DNA from: Anaerotignum sp.
GTDB lineage: Bacteria; Bacillota; Clostridia; Lachnospirales; Anaerotignaceae
Reading direction: 5' to 3'
NCBI GenBank assembly: GCA_020024395.1
Contig: JAHHTV010000078.1
Coordinates: 1 to 6,863, forward strand
DNA: 6,863 nucleotides
Part shown: piece after piece, positions 1 through 5,457 of the stretch
Layout of the letters: every line of letters starts with the position of its first letter
Position numbering within the stretch: the stretch's first letter is position 1
Position numbers and translations under genes: made by a program
The notes under the pieces: model-generated
Database searches by the model: none
The model's input: the letters and a program-made list of their open reading frames with translations, nothing else
Told to the model about the DNA's origin: nothing

Positions 1-112
1 ATTTCAAAGATAGGTAATTTTTGCCGTTTCTCGATTTCATGGTTTGTCTGCTTTTACACAGATAATGTTCTATGATATTTTCGCCTTCTCTTAACTCGTT
101 GATATATTTCAT
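1..112 (-). CDS. yhaM: 3'-5' exoribonuclease YhaM family, N-terminus only
   Basis: Only the first 37 codons are in the window; the gene continues off the left edge. The reading begins MKYINELREGENIIEHYLCK and continues with a segment ending RNGKNYLSLK. This closely resembles the start of YhaM-type exoribonucleases, which carry an N-terminal OB-fold nucleic-acid-binding domain followed by an HD-type phosphohydrolase domain and degrade RNA or DNA 3' to 5' in the cytoplasm. The catalytic HD domain cannot be seen here. The ATG at 112-110 is preceded by a GAGAGG ribosome binding site five bases upstream, which fixes the start. It is transcribed divergently from the secreted protein at 309. The identification rests on remembered family resemblance of a short segment, so it is good but not certain. 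Confidence 0.75.
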   Translation of the reverse strand, partial: MKYINELREGENIIEHYLCKSRQTMKSRNGKNYLSLK

Positions 113-141
113 GTTTTTCCTCTCTTTCTATACTACATCTT

Positions 142-170
142 GTTATATTATATACCAAAAACAGTGTAAA
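142..170 (-). promoter_or_regulatory. Probable sigma-A promoter of the yhaM-like gene
   Basis: Read on the minus strand there is a -35 TTTACA (170-165), a 17-base spacer and a -10 TATAAC (147-142). Each hexamer matches the consensus at five of six positions. Transcription would start near 135, giving a leader of about 20-25 nt before the ATG at 112. Confidence 0.5.
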
Positions 171-239
171 TACCAGTGTGACAGCAGTTTTTCCATCAAA
201 TACGCAACAGAAACACGACTTTTTTCGTCATATGATAAC

Positions 240-258
240 AACGTAACAAAAACGTAAC
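240..258 (+). promoter_or_regulatory. Two AACGTAAC direct repeats, 11-bp phase
   Basis: The octamer AACGTAAC occurs at 240-247 and again at 251-258, exactly 11 bp apart. The second copy abuts the position expected for the -35 element of the following gene. Direct repeats one helical turn apart that overlap a weak -35 are the usual binding arrangement of OmpR/PhoB-type response regulators acting as activators. No regulator gene is visible in the window, so the protein that would bind is unknown. Confidence 0.45.
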
Positions 259-286
259 GTACAATAAAGAGAATTTATGGTATCAT
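258..286 (+). promoter_or_regulatory. Extended -10 promoter of the secreted stalk protein
   Basis: The sequence TGG-TATCAT at 278-286 is an extended -10 element with the hexamer at 281-286. The hexamer 17 bases upstream (CGTACA, 258-263) is a poor -35, in keeping with a promoter that needs an activator or relies on the TG motif. Transcription would start near 293, just before the ribosome binding site. An ATG at 285 lies inside this -10 box and so cannot be the translation start if the promoter is real. Confidence 0.45.
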
Positions 287-308
287 GAACAAAAAAGGAG
301 GTCATTAC

Positions 309-1475
309 ATGAAAACAAAACAAATACTATGCAGTACATTTGCTGCTTGTATAATGGTTACCGCAATCCCTTTTTCTACAAAAGCAGAAACATCCCCTAT
401 ATGGAAATATGATTTTTCCACACAAACCACAGATGTCAGCGGAGAAGGCTTTACATGGAACGCAGACAGCAAAATTTTATCATTAGACGGTCTGTCTGTT
501 ATCATTCCAGAAGGTGTCAACGAAAACAGTGCTGCCATTCGTCTGCCCAAAGACAGCGTATTGTATTTGGATAATGACAGCGAAATTGTTGTAGAAAGTT
601 ATGGTTGCCATGCAGTATATGCTGATGGTGATTTGACAATCCGTGGCAATGGCGAACGATTGACACTTAAAACAACCGCTTCCAATGCAGACACTGTACA
701 TGTATATCGTGGCAACATTAACATTGAAGATGGTGTAACAATAGAATCATACCCTGGCGGCAGTGCATTATATGTGGACGAAGCAAGAGGCAATGATGGC
801 GTTGTCAACATCACAGATACTGCAAAAGTGGAAATCTACGACCCTAACGACAATAATTTTTATGCTCGTGATTTACACACATTGGTTCGTATCATATATC
901 GCAAACCAGATAAGCCATCTGACTCATGGTTGAATTTTGACGAAGCATACAAAAAAGATGATGAAATGGTACTTTTGACCAAAAAAACCACAAAAGAACC
1001 TGAAAAGCAAGAAACAGACGACCAAAACACAGAAAAACCCGAAACCGAAAAGCCTGAAACACAAAAACCTGAAACACCCAAAACACACAACTATACACTC
1101 AAAATCGGTGACACAGCCATATACAAAGATGAAAAACTGGTAGCACACAGCGACGCTGCACCTTATCTTTCTCAAAAAGGCTATACTATGTTACCTTTGC
1201 GTGCATTGTTGACCGTTTTTGAGCCTGATACCAAAATAGATTGGAAACCACAAACAAAAACTGCTACATTATATTTTGGCAAAAACAATGCTGTCATCAC
1301 AGAAAACAGCGAAACCATGATTATAAATGGCGAACCTGTCAAAATGGCACAGCCTGCACAAACAAAAGACAAACGTTTTTTCCTTTCTTTGCGTGACTGG
1401 ACAAAATTGATGGGTGTTTCTTCTGATACATTGCAATGGAACAGCACAGACAAAGAAGTCACATTGACTTATTAA
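309..1475 (+). CDS. Secreted protein: carbohydrate-binding beta-helix-like region plus stalk domain
   Basis: The product is 388 aa. Residues 1-26 form a classical signal peptide (basic MKTK, hydrophobic core, STKA before ETS), so the mature protein is exported. Residues about 30-185 have the ladder-like pattern of short strands (VLYLDNDSEIVVES, DLTIRGNGERLTLKT, NINIEDGVTIES, VVNITDTAKVEI) seen in Cthe_2159-type carbohydrate-binding beta-helix proteins. Residues about 225-262 are a Lys/Pro/Glu/Thr linker with KPET repeats. Residues about 263-388 look like the copper amine oxidase N-terminal (stalk) domain: LKIGDTAIYKDEKL, then YTMLPLRALL, then TKIDWKPQTKTATLYF. No enzyme domain or wall-sorting motif is present. 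The start at 309 follows AAGGAGG (295-301) by seven bases; the in-frame ATG at 285 has no such site. A surface polysaccharide-binding role is inference from the domains. Confidence 0.8.
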   Translation: MKTKQILCSTFAACIMVTAIPFSTKAETSPIWKYDFSTQTTDVSGEGFTWNADSKILSLDGLSVIIPEGVNENSAAIRLPKDSVLYLDNDSEIVVESYGCHAVYADGDLTIRGNGERLTLKTTASNADTVHVYRGNINIEDGVTIESYPGGSALYVDEARGNDGVVNITDTAKVEIYDPNDNNFYARDLHTLVRIIYRKPDKPSDSWLNFDEAYKKDDEMVLLTKKTTKEPEKQETDDQNTEKPETEKPETQKPETPKTHNYTLKIGDTAIYKDEKLVAHSDAAPYLSQKGYTMLPLRALLTVFEPDTKIDWKPQTKTATLYFGKNNAVITENSETMIINGEPVKMAQPAQTKDKRFFLSLRDWTKLMGVSSDTLQWNSTDKEVTLTY

Positions 1476-1484
1476 AGCCTGCAT

Positions 1485-1517
1485 AAAAAAGCCCTATCAT
1501 TGGATAGGGCTTTTTTT
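1485..1517. terminator. Bidirectional intrinsic terminator
   Basis: An eight-base-pair stem, GCCCTATC (1491-1498) with GATAGGGC (1503-1510), has a four-base loop. It is flanked by A6 on the left and T7 on the right, so it works for both converging genes. The right T-run overlaps the stop codon of the minus-strand gene. Confidence 0.9.
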
Positions 1518-1935
1518 ATTGATTTTCGTCAGCAAGCAAATATTCTTCTACGATTGCAGCCGCATCTTCCATGCAGCCTGGGCAACTTCTCAATACAACG
1601 CCTGTCCCAACGCCTTTTAATTCGCTACACAATGTTGTTTGATTTTTTGCCGCAAATGCATCACTCATAGGTTTGAATGTATTGTAACAACTTATTTTAC
1701 TTTTGGGATTATCCAGATTTGCATCAGACATTTTCAAGCCAACCAAATACGCCATTGCAGATACTGCACCACAAGTTGCCATAACGCCCATGCCTCTGCC
1801 AAAACATTCTACTGCACGAAATGCTTCTTTTTCATCTACACCATACAAATCACTATATGCACAGGCAACCGCTTGTGCACAGTTGTAACCTTTTTTTCGA
1901 TTTTCTTCCACACGTTTCATTCTGTCTGTCATCAT
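1516..1935 (-). CDS. C_GCAxxG_C_C family putative redox protein
   Basis: The product is 139 aa, the usual size for this family of small cysteine-rich proteins of anaerobes, thought to be redox-active and of unknown partner. Family landmarks are visible: NCAQAV with Cys19, a Gly-rich FGRGMGVMATCGAVSA segment (Cys55), LCSELKG (Cys103) and a C-terminal CPGC pair (Cys118, Cys121). Further cysteines are at 25, 44 and 83. The central motif ends in Ala60 where members I recall usually have Gly. No signal peptide or clear membrane segment is seen, so it is probably cytoplasmic. The ATG at 1935 follows GAGAGG by seven bases; the next codon is also ATG, so the start could be one residue later. It lies 81 bases downstream of rpsT on the same strand and may be partly transcribed by readthrough. 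Confidence 0.85.
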   Translation of the reverse strand: MMTDRMKRVEENRKKGYNCAQAVACAYSDLYGVDEKEAFRAVECFGRGMGVMATCGAVSAMAYLVGLKMSDANLDNPKSKISCYNTFKPMSDAFAAKNQTTLCSELKGVGTGVVLRSCPGCMEDAAAIVEEYLLADENQ

Positions 1936-1969
1936 CTCATATCCTCTCTTTCTGAAAAATAAATATAGG

Positions 1970-1997
1970 AAAACAGGATACCTAAAAAGGTATCCTG
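1970..1997 (-). terminator. Weak terminator after rpsT
   Basis: A nine-base-pair perfect stem (CAGGATACC, 1997-1989, with GGTATCCTG, 1982-1974 on the minus strand) with a six-base loop lies about 20 bases after the rpsT stop. It is followed by only TTTT and then CC, a short U-tract. Termination is therefore probably incomplete, which would allow some expression of the redox gene downstream. Confidence 0.65.
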
Positions 1998-2016
1998 CAA
2001 AAATGTTTGTTTTGAA

Positions 2017-2277
2017 TTATAAACCATTTACCAGTCTTGTCAAAGAAGATTTTTTTCTAGCTGCTGCATTTTTGTGGAAAATACCTTTGCCATATGCTCT
2101 ATCAATTGCAGATACTGCACCTGTCAATGCAACGCCTGCTGCTTCTTTGTCACCAGCGTTTACAGCAACGATAACTTTTTTCATTGCTGTTTTCACTTGA
2201 GATTTAATCATTTTGTTTCTCAGAGTTTTTTTGTTGATTACTTTAATTCTTTTTTTTGCAGATTTAATATTAGCCAA
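2017..2277 (-). CDS. rpsT: 30S ribosomal protein S20
   Basis: The product is 86 aa, the normal length for bS20. It binds 16S rRNA early in 30S assembly. The N-terminal NIKSAKKR, the basic helical body and the C-terminal IFHKNAAARKKSSLTRLVN are hallmarks of the family. The initiation codon is TTG (2277-2275), read as Met and followed by ANIK. A perfect AGGAGG (2291-2286) lies eight bases upstream, and no ATG gives the conserved N-terminus. The gene is divergent from gpr and sits behind a structured leader of about 140 nt, so control at the RNA level is likely. E. coli rpsT also starts at UUG, and that codon contributes to its autogenous control. Confidence 0.97.
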   Translation of the reverse strand: MANIKSAKKRIKVINKKTLRNKMIKSQVKTAMKKVIVAVNAGDKEAAGVALTGAVSAIDRAYGKGIFHKNAAARKKSSLTRLVNGL

Positions 2278-2421
2278 TTTGTTTTCCTCCTAAAAATAAA
2301 TACTTTTTTTGTGGTTTTCCGATATTTGGGGAATATCGCTTTTTCTACTTCTACATTAACCACGTCTGACACGGTTTCAAGCAATTTTATTTTTTTGAAA
2401 TTGCCTGCGGTTAATTCAACA
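2278..2421 (-). promoter_or_regulatory. Structured rpsT mRNA leader, candidate S20 autoregulatory element
   Basis: From the predicted start near 2421 the untranslated leader is about 144 nt, long for a single small gene. On the minus strand, P1 pairs 2415-2407 (ATTAACCGC) with 2363-2355 (GTGGTTAAT), nine pairs including one G-U. P2 stacks directly on it and pairs 2406-2398 with 2387-2379, again nine pairs with one G-U and an A-rich ten-base loop. The 3' side of the P1/P2 junction holds a 15-base unpaired segment (2378-2364). A second hairpin pairs 2338-2332 (CGATATT) with 2326-2320 (AATATCG) around a CCCCA loop. GTGGTT (2363-2358) could instead pair with AACCAC (2316-2311), which would break P1. 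No known riboswitch or r-protein leader was recognised. Confidence 0.5.
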
Positions 2422-2427
2422 CCATAT

Positions 2428-2456
2428 ATTCTAACCGATGAAACCGTATAAGTCAA
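2428..2456 (-). promoter_or_regulatory. Sigma-A promoter of rpsT
   Basis: On the minus strand there is a -35 TTGACT (2456-2451), a 17-base spacer and a -10 TAGAAT (2433-2428), a near-consensus housekeeping promoter suited to a ribosomal protein gene. Transcription would start near 2421. Confidence 0.8.
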
Positions 2457-2457
2457 T

Positions 2458-2486
2458 GCATAACTTTCAAATCGACGGAAAAAATA
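2458..2486 (+). promoter_or_regulatory. Forespore-type (sigma-F/sigma-G) promoter of gpr
   Basis: GCATA at 2458-2462 matches the -35 consensus of sigma-F (GYATA) and sigma-G (GNATR). GGAAAAAATA at 2477-2486 fits the sigma-F -10 pattern GGNNANAHTR at every fixed position, with a 14-base spacer, about one base shorter than usual. The overlapping AAAAATA (2480-2486) is a weaker sigma-G -10. In Bacillus subtilis gpr is transcribed by sigma-F and then sigma-G. The predicted start near 2493 lies downstream of the in-frame ATG at 2438, which argues for the shorter gpr start. Confidence 0.6.
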
Positions 2487-2515
2487 AGGGAAAATACAGG
2501 AAGACGGTGACAGAT

Positions 2516-3529
2516 ATGAAACAAAATGTACAAAAACAACAAAAATCATTCTCTGTTCGTACCGATTTGGCAATCGAAGCAAGAGAATTGGCACAACAAA
2601 ATACCACATCACAGAACACACTCGATGGTGTTTCTGTATCCACACAACAAACCGAACATTACACCATGACCACTGTGCATATTTTGAATGAAACAGGCAG
2701 TGAAACCATGGGCAAGCCACAAGGCACCTATATCACCATAGAGTCCGCAGGATTAAAAGAAAATGACACATTTTGTCACGAAGCCATCACAAATGCCATG
2801 GCGAAAGCATTGTCGGATTTAGCAGAGCCAAAAGAAAATGCGGTTGTTTTGGTTGTGGGGCTTGGCAACTGGAACATCACCCCTGATGCACTTGGGCCAA
2901 AAGTTGTTTCCAAAGTTCTTGTCACAAGACATTTGAAAGATACACTCCCACCACAAATCACAGAAAAAATGCGTCCTGTCGCAGCAGTCAGCCCGGGCGT
3001 TATGGGTATTACAGGTATTGAAACAGGTGAAATTGTCAAAGGCATTGCCGAAAAACTCAAACCCGACTTAGTCATTGCCATTGATGCACTTGCCGCACGC
3101 AAAACCAGCCGTATCAATGCCGCCATACAGCTTTCTGACACAGGCATTGCCCCAGGGGCAGGCATTGGCAACAAAAGAAAACTGCTTAGCAAAGAAACAC
3201 TTGGCGTACCTGTGATTGCTGTGGGCGTGCCAACAGTTGTCGATGCTGCAACGCTTGTCAATGATACCATGGACAAAATGCTTTGTGCCATGCGGGAACA
3301 AACAAAACAAACAAACCCTTTTTACCAAATGCTGACCGATATGGAAACAGAAGAAAAATATACACTCATATCAGAACTACTCAATCCTTATGCAGAAAAT
3401 ATGTTTGTGACACCCAAAGAAGTCGATGCAGTCATAGAGCGACTTTCCCGTATCATTGCAAATGCCATAAATGTTTCTTTGCAACCACAAATTTCATTAG
3501 AAGATATGAACCGCTACACAGCTTATTGA
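2516..3529 (+). CDS. gpr: Spore germination protease GPR (zymogen)
   Basis: GPR is the aspartic-type endopeptidase made as an inactive zymogen in the forespore. On germination it degrades the small acid-soluble proteins that coat spore DNA. The product is 337 aa. The autoprocessing region SVRTDLAIE is at residues 13-21; by analogy with Bacillus, cleavage falls after Asp17, removing a 17-residue propeptide (15-16 in Bacillus). The two conserved aspartates match Asp124 in NWNITPDALGP and Asp190 in VIAIDALA. The signature stretches SPGVMGITGIETG, SDTGIAPGAGIGNKRK and GVPTVVDAATL are intact. The start at 2516 was chosen because GGTGA (2506-2510) precedes it by five bases, it gives the usual propeptide length and it lies downstream of the forespore promoter; the in-frame ATG at 2438 fails on all three counts. 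spoIIP, often next in Clostridia, is not downstream here. Confidence 0.95.
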   Translation: MKQNVQKQQKSFSVRTDLAIEARELAQQNTTSQNTLDGVSVSTQQTEHYTMTTVHILNETGSETMGKPQGTYITIESAGLKENDTFCHEAITNAMAKALSDLAEPKENAVVLVVGLGNWNITPDALGPKVVSKVLVTRHLKDTLPPQITEKMRPVAAVSPGVMGITGIETGEIVKGIAEKLKPDLVIAIDALAARKTSRINAAIQLSDTGIAPGAGIGNKRKLLSKETLGVPVIAVGVPTVVDAATLVNDTMDKMLCAMREQTKQTNPFYQMLTDMETEEKYTLISELLNPYAENMFVTPKEVDAVIERLSRIIANAINVSLQPQISLEDMNRYTAY

Positions 3530-3589
3530 TAACATTTTTTATGGAACATTTTGCTATACAAATACGTCTATCATCATAAATGCATAAAA

Positions 3590-3633
3590 GCCTGATTTCC
3601 ACCCCTTTCCAAGTGCAGAAATCAGGCGTATTT
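3590..3633 (+). terminator. Probable gpr terminator hairpin
   Basis: A perfect ten-base-pair inverted repeat, GCCTGATTTC (3590-3599) with GAAATCAGGC (3618-3627), encloses an 18-base loop. CAC and GTG in the loop can add three more pairs. It is followed by GTATTTCTT, an interrupted U-tract, so termination may be modest. It lies between gpr and the next promoter, where a terminator is expected. The 60 bases between the gpr stop and this hairpin show no other feature. Confidence 0.6.
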
Positions 3634-3634
3634 C

Positions 3635-3663
3635 TTGCAAAACCACATATTTTGTAGTATAAT
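3635..3663 (+). promoter_or_regulatory. Sigma-A promoter of the three-gene operon
   Basis: A -35 TTGCAA (3635-3640), a 17-base spacer and a perfect -10 TATAAT (3658-3663) form a strong housekeeping promoter. Transcription would start near 3670 and give a 55-nt A-rich leader in which no stable structure is evident. Confidence 0.85.
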
Positions 3664-3724
3664 GGCTCACAAAGTTACATAATACTTACAAAAATAATAA
3701 CAAATGATATAAAGGGGTCATAGT

Positions 3725-4141
3725 ATGGAACAATTTACAATCATATTGATGGAAAAAGAACAAGAAACCGGTTTTTTGACAAAAGAACGTGGTACTTACA
3801 CCGTCACAGGCAATGAAGCAGACCTACAACAGATTTATGTCACCGATACCCCCGATGGCACACAAATACATATCAAACTGACTTGTGACAAAGAAACTGA
3901 CGATTGGGAATATGAAGCCATTTTTGATTATTATGATACAGATGTGTTGTTGCCATATGCGACAACCATTGTAGAAGAAGACGAACATTTCAATCCTGTA
4001 TGGGCATTGACATTGCCTTTTTCTGAAAACCAATCAGAAATGGAAGAAATATTGACCAACATTTTGCAAACACATCATACAGAACTACAATCTGTATATG
4101 ATGCCATTGCAGACAAAAAGGGTGATTATATTGAACAATAA
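3725..4141 (+). CDS. Small acidic protein of unknown function
   Basis: The product is 138 aa, rich in Asp and Glu, without a signal peptide or membrane segment and so probably cytoplasmic. It opens with MEQFTIILMEKEQETGFLTKERGTY-like beta-strand sequence. The middle has DDWEYEAIFDYYDTDVL, and the C-terminal third (SENQSEMEEILTNILQ onward) should be helical. I do not recognise a characterised family. It may belong to one of the uncharacterised DUFs of about 140 aa found in Clostridia (DUF6762 comes to mind, but I am not sure). The start is well supported by AAAGGGG (3711-3717) seven bases before the ATG and by the strong promoter upstream. It is the first gene of a likely operon and its last 11 bases overlap the start of the lipoprotein gene. 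Confidence 0.85.
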   Translation: MEQFTIILMEKEQETGFLTKERGTYTVTGNEADLQQIYVTDTPDGTQIHIKLTCDKETDDWEYEAIFDYYDTDVLLPYATTIVEEDEHFNPVWALTLPFSENQSEMEEILTNILQTHHTELQSVYDAIADKKGDYIEQ

Positions 4142-5435
4142 CCATTTTGGAAAGTGTATGATATTTCTTTTTTGTATTGTGGTTTGCTTTTTGGTAGGTT
4201 GTCAAAATCAAACGACACCCCCACCAACAACAACCACAACTGAAAATCCTGTCATACCACAAAATACAGATACTGTGAAAACACAACCACCGCAAGTATT
4301 GGAACCTGTGGCACAAACACCACAGCCTGTGCCATCCACAGTACCACCTTTGGCACCTCCCATACAACAATCTTTTACATATCTGCAAAAAAAACCAATA
4401 CCAGAAACACAAAATCCAACCACACAAAAACCAGAGCCAATTACCGAAAACAAACTGTTTTGGCAGAGCGAAAATACCATGCAATGGAACAATCTAAAAG
4501 CCGTTGCCACAGCCGCACAACATGCGTATGACGATTTGGGTAAAAATTTTAGTTGGATTTCCAAAAATGGCAAACTTTATGCCTATTATGCACAAAAAAT
4601 CATTACCACAGATGATTTAGTTTCTGCGGGTTATTTGGAAAGTGGTTTACAATCTTCCAATTATGAAATTTTGTTGCTCAATGGCAAAGATGTCATGTAT
4701 TATCCTGGTGCAGAAGTACCGCCCGAAAGCATGAAATTTTGTATTTTTGTTGCATACCATCAATCGGATGGTAGTTATCTTTTGGGTACTACCGCAGGCA
4801 AAGCTGGGATATTGTCTTCCGCTAGCTATAACGGCTTAATGAACCGTTACAATCAAAACCACAATATCATCGGCAAACTTTCCTCTACTTCTGCGGAATA
4901 TAGTCGTATTCTAAATTTTGTTGGTTTGTATGAGGGAAAATTGGAAGATTATTTTGTCAGAGAAATTTGCAAAGACGATATGTATGCAGTTGTCACATTT
5001 TCAAACAGACAAAATACCGCAAACATCAAACAATACATTTTACGCAATGACAACAACTTTTGGGAAGTGGTATATACCAATTTACAAAATATATATGCTC
5101 CCATTACCAGTGTCAACCAAGCATTGCCTGATTTCAATTTGGCACTTTTACCTGATTTCAATTTGGCATCTTGGAAAAGTTCTCTCAAAAAAAGCGACAA
5201 TACACTCACAGCCGCTTTGGTTTCCAAAAAAATCATCACTGATGAAAACCAAATATTTTATCAATGTGGTACATCGGATTATTTTTACATCGTATTGACA
5301 AATGGTTCTCGATATGTTGCCTATTACATAGAAGGGGCATGGCAAATCACCCATGTCAACAGCGATTATGAAGCAAAGAATTTTATTGCCCAAAGAACAG
5401 GTGCAGATTACGGATTTTTGATACTGGACGATTAA
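4131..5435 (+). CDS. Lipoprotein of unknown function, TTG start
   Basis: The product is 434 aa if translation starts at TTG 4131. Residues 1-24 make a lipoprotein signal: MNNNHFGK, a hydrophobic stretch and the lipobox LVGC, so Cys24 is the predicted lipidated anchor on the outer face of the membrane. Residues about 25-100 are a disordered Pro/Thr/Gln linker. The remainder is a globular region rich in Tyr and Asn with no enzyme motif I recognise; FSWISKNGKLYAYYAQKI and YFYIVLTNGSRYVAYYIEG suggest repeated beta hairpins. LPDFNLA occurs twice in a row at 332-346. TTG is preferred because AAGGGTGA (4118-4125 region) lies at good spacing. The ATGs at 4098/4101 lack a ribosome binding site and add a poor signal N-terminus; ATG 4158 leaves no basic n-region. 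The 11-base overlap with the preceding gene suggests translational coupling. Confidence 0.75.
   Translation: MNNNHFGKCMIFLFCIVVCFLVGCQNQTTPPPTTTTTENPVIPQNTDTVKTQPPQVLEPVAQTPQPVPSTVPPLAPPIQQSFTYLQKKPIPETQNPTTQKPEPITENKLFWQSENTMQWNNLKAVATAAQHAYDDLGKNFSWISKNGKLYAYYAQKIITTDDLVSAGYLESGLQSSNYEILLLNGKDVMYYPGAEVPPESMKFCIFVAYHQSDGSYLLGTTAGKAGILSSASYNGLMNRYNQNHNIIGKLSSTSAEYSRILNFVGLYEGKLEDYFVREICKDDMYAVVTFSNRQNTANIKQYILRNDNNFWEVVYTNLQNIYAPITSVNQALPDFNLALLPDFNLASWKSSLKKSDNTLTAALVSKKIITDENQIFYQCGTSDYFYIVLTNGSRYVAYYIEGAWQITHVNSDYEAKNFIAQRTGADYGFLILDD
5127..5168 (+). repeat. Tandem 24-bp duplication inside the lipoprotein gene
   Basis: An 18-bp identical block (CCTGATTTCAATTTGGCA) occurs at 5127-5144 and 5151-5168, a period of 24 bp. 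It encodes PDFNLA twice, within the repeated octapeptide LPDFNLA-L and LPDFNLA-S. The reading frame is kept. Confidence 0.9.
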
Positions 5436-5457
5436 GCGAAAACGAGGCGATATTTTT

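Noticed and set aside
72..257. Plus-strand 61-aa open frame near the left edge
   Set aside because: No ribosome binding site. It is antisense to the yhaM-like start, covers a good minus-strand promoter, and looks like chance A/T-rich translation.
1020..1085. Repeated KPET codons as a possible DNA repeat or CRISPR-like array
   Set aside because: Short 15-bp period, in frame and imperfect. It is an ordinary Pro/Glu/Thr linker of a secreted protein.
1754..1770. 17-bp sequence shared by the redox gene and rpsT (again at 2105-2121)
   Set aside because: Both copies encode Gly-Ala-Val-Ser-Ala with the same codons inside conserved parts of unrelated proteins. Coincidence is the simplest reading, not a repeat element.
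2438..2515. Longer gpr start at ATG 2438 adding 26 residues
   Set aside because: No ribosome binding site, it would lengthen the propeptide to 43 residues, and the forespore promoter lies downstream of it. The stretch is non-coding promoter DNA.
2238..2720. Minus-strand 160-aa open frame over the rpsT-gpr intergenic region
   Set aside because: It overlaps rpsT and gpr in another frame, reads through promoters and has the Trp/Cys/Phe-rich composition of a shadow frame.
3541..3579. Tiny ATG frame of 12 codons after gpr
   Set aside because: Too short, no ribosome binding site and no recognisable peptide.
4208..4573. Minus-strand Gly/Val-rich open frame
   Set aside because: It is the reverse of the Pro/Thr-rich linker of the lipoprotein and has no start signals.
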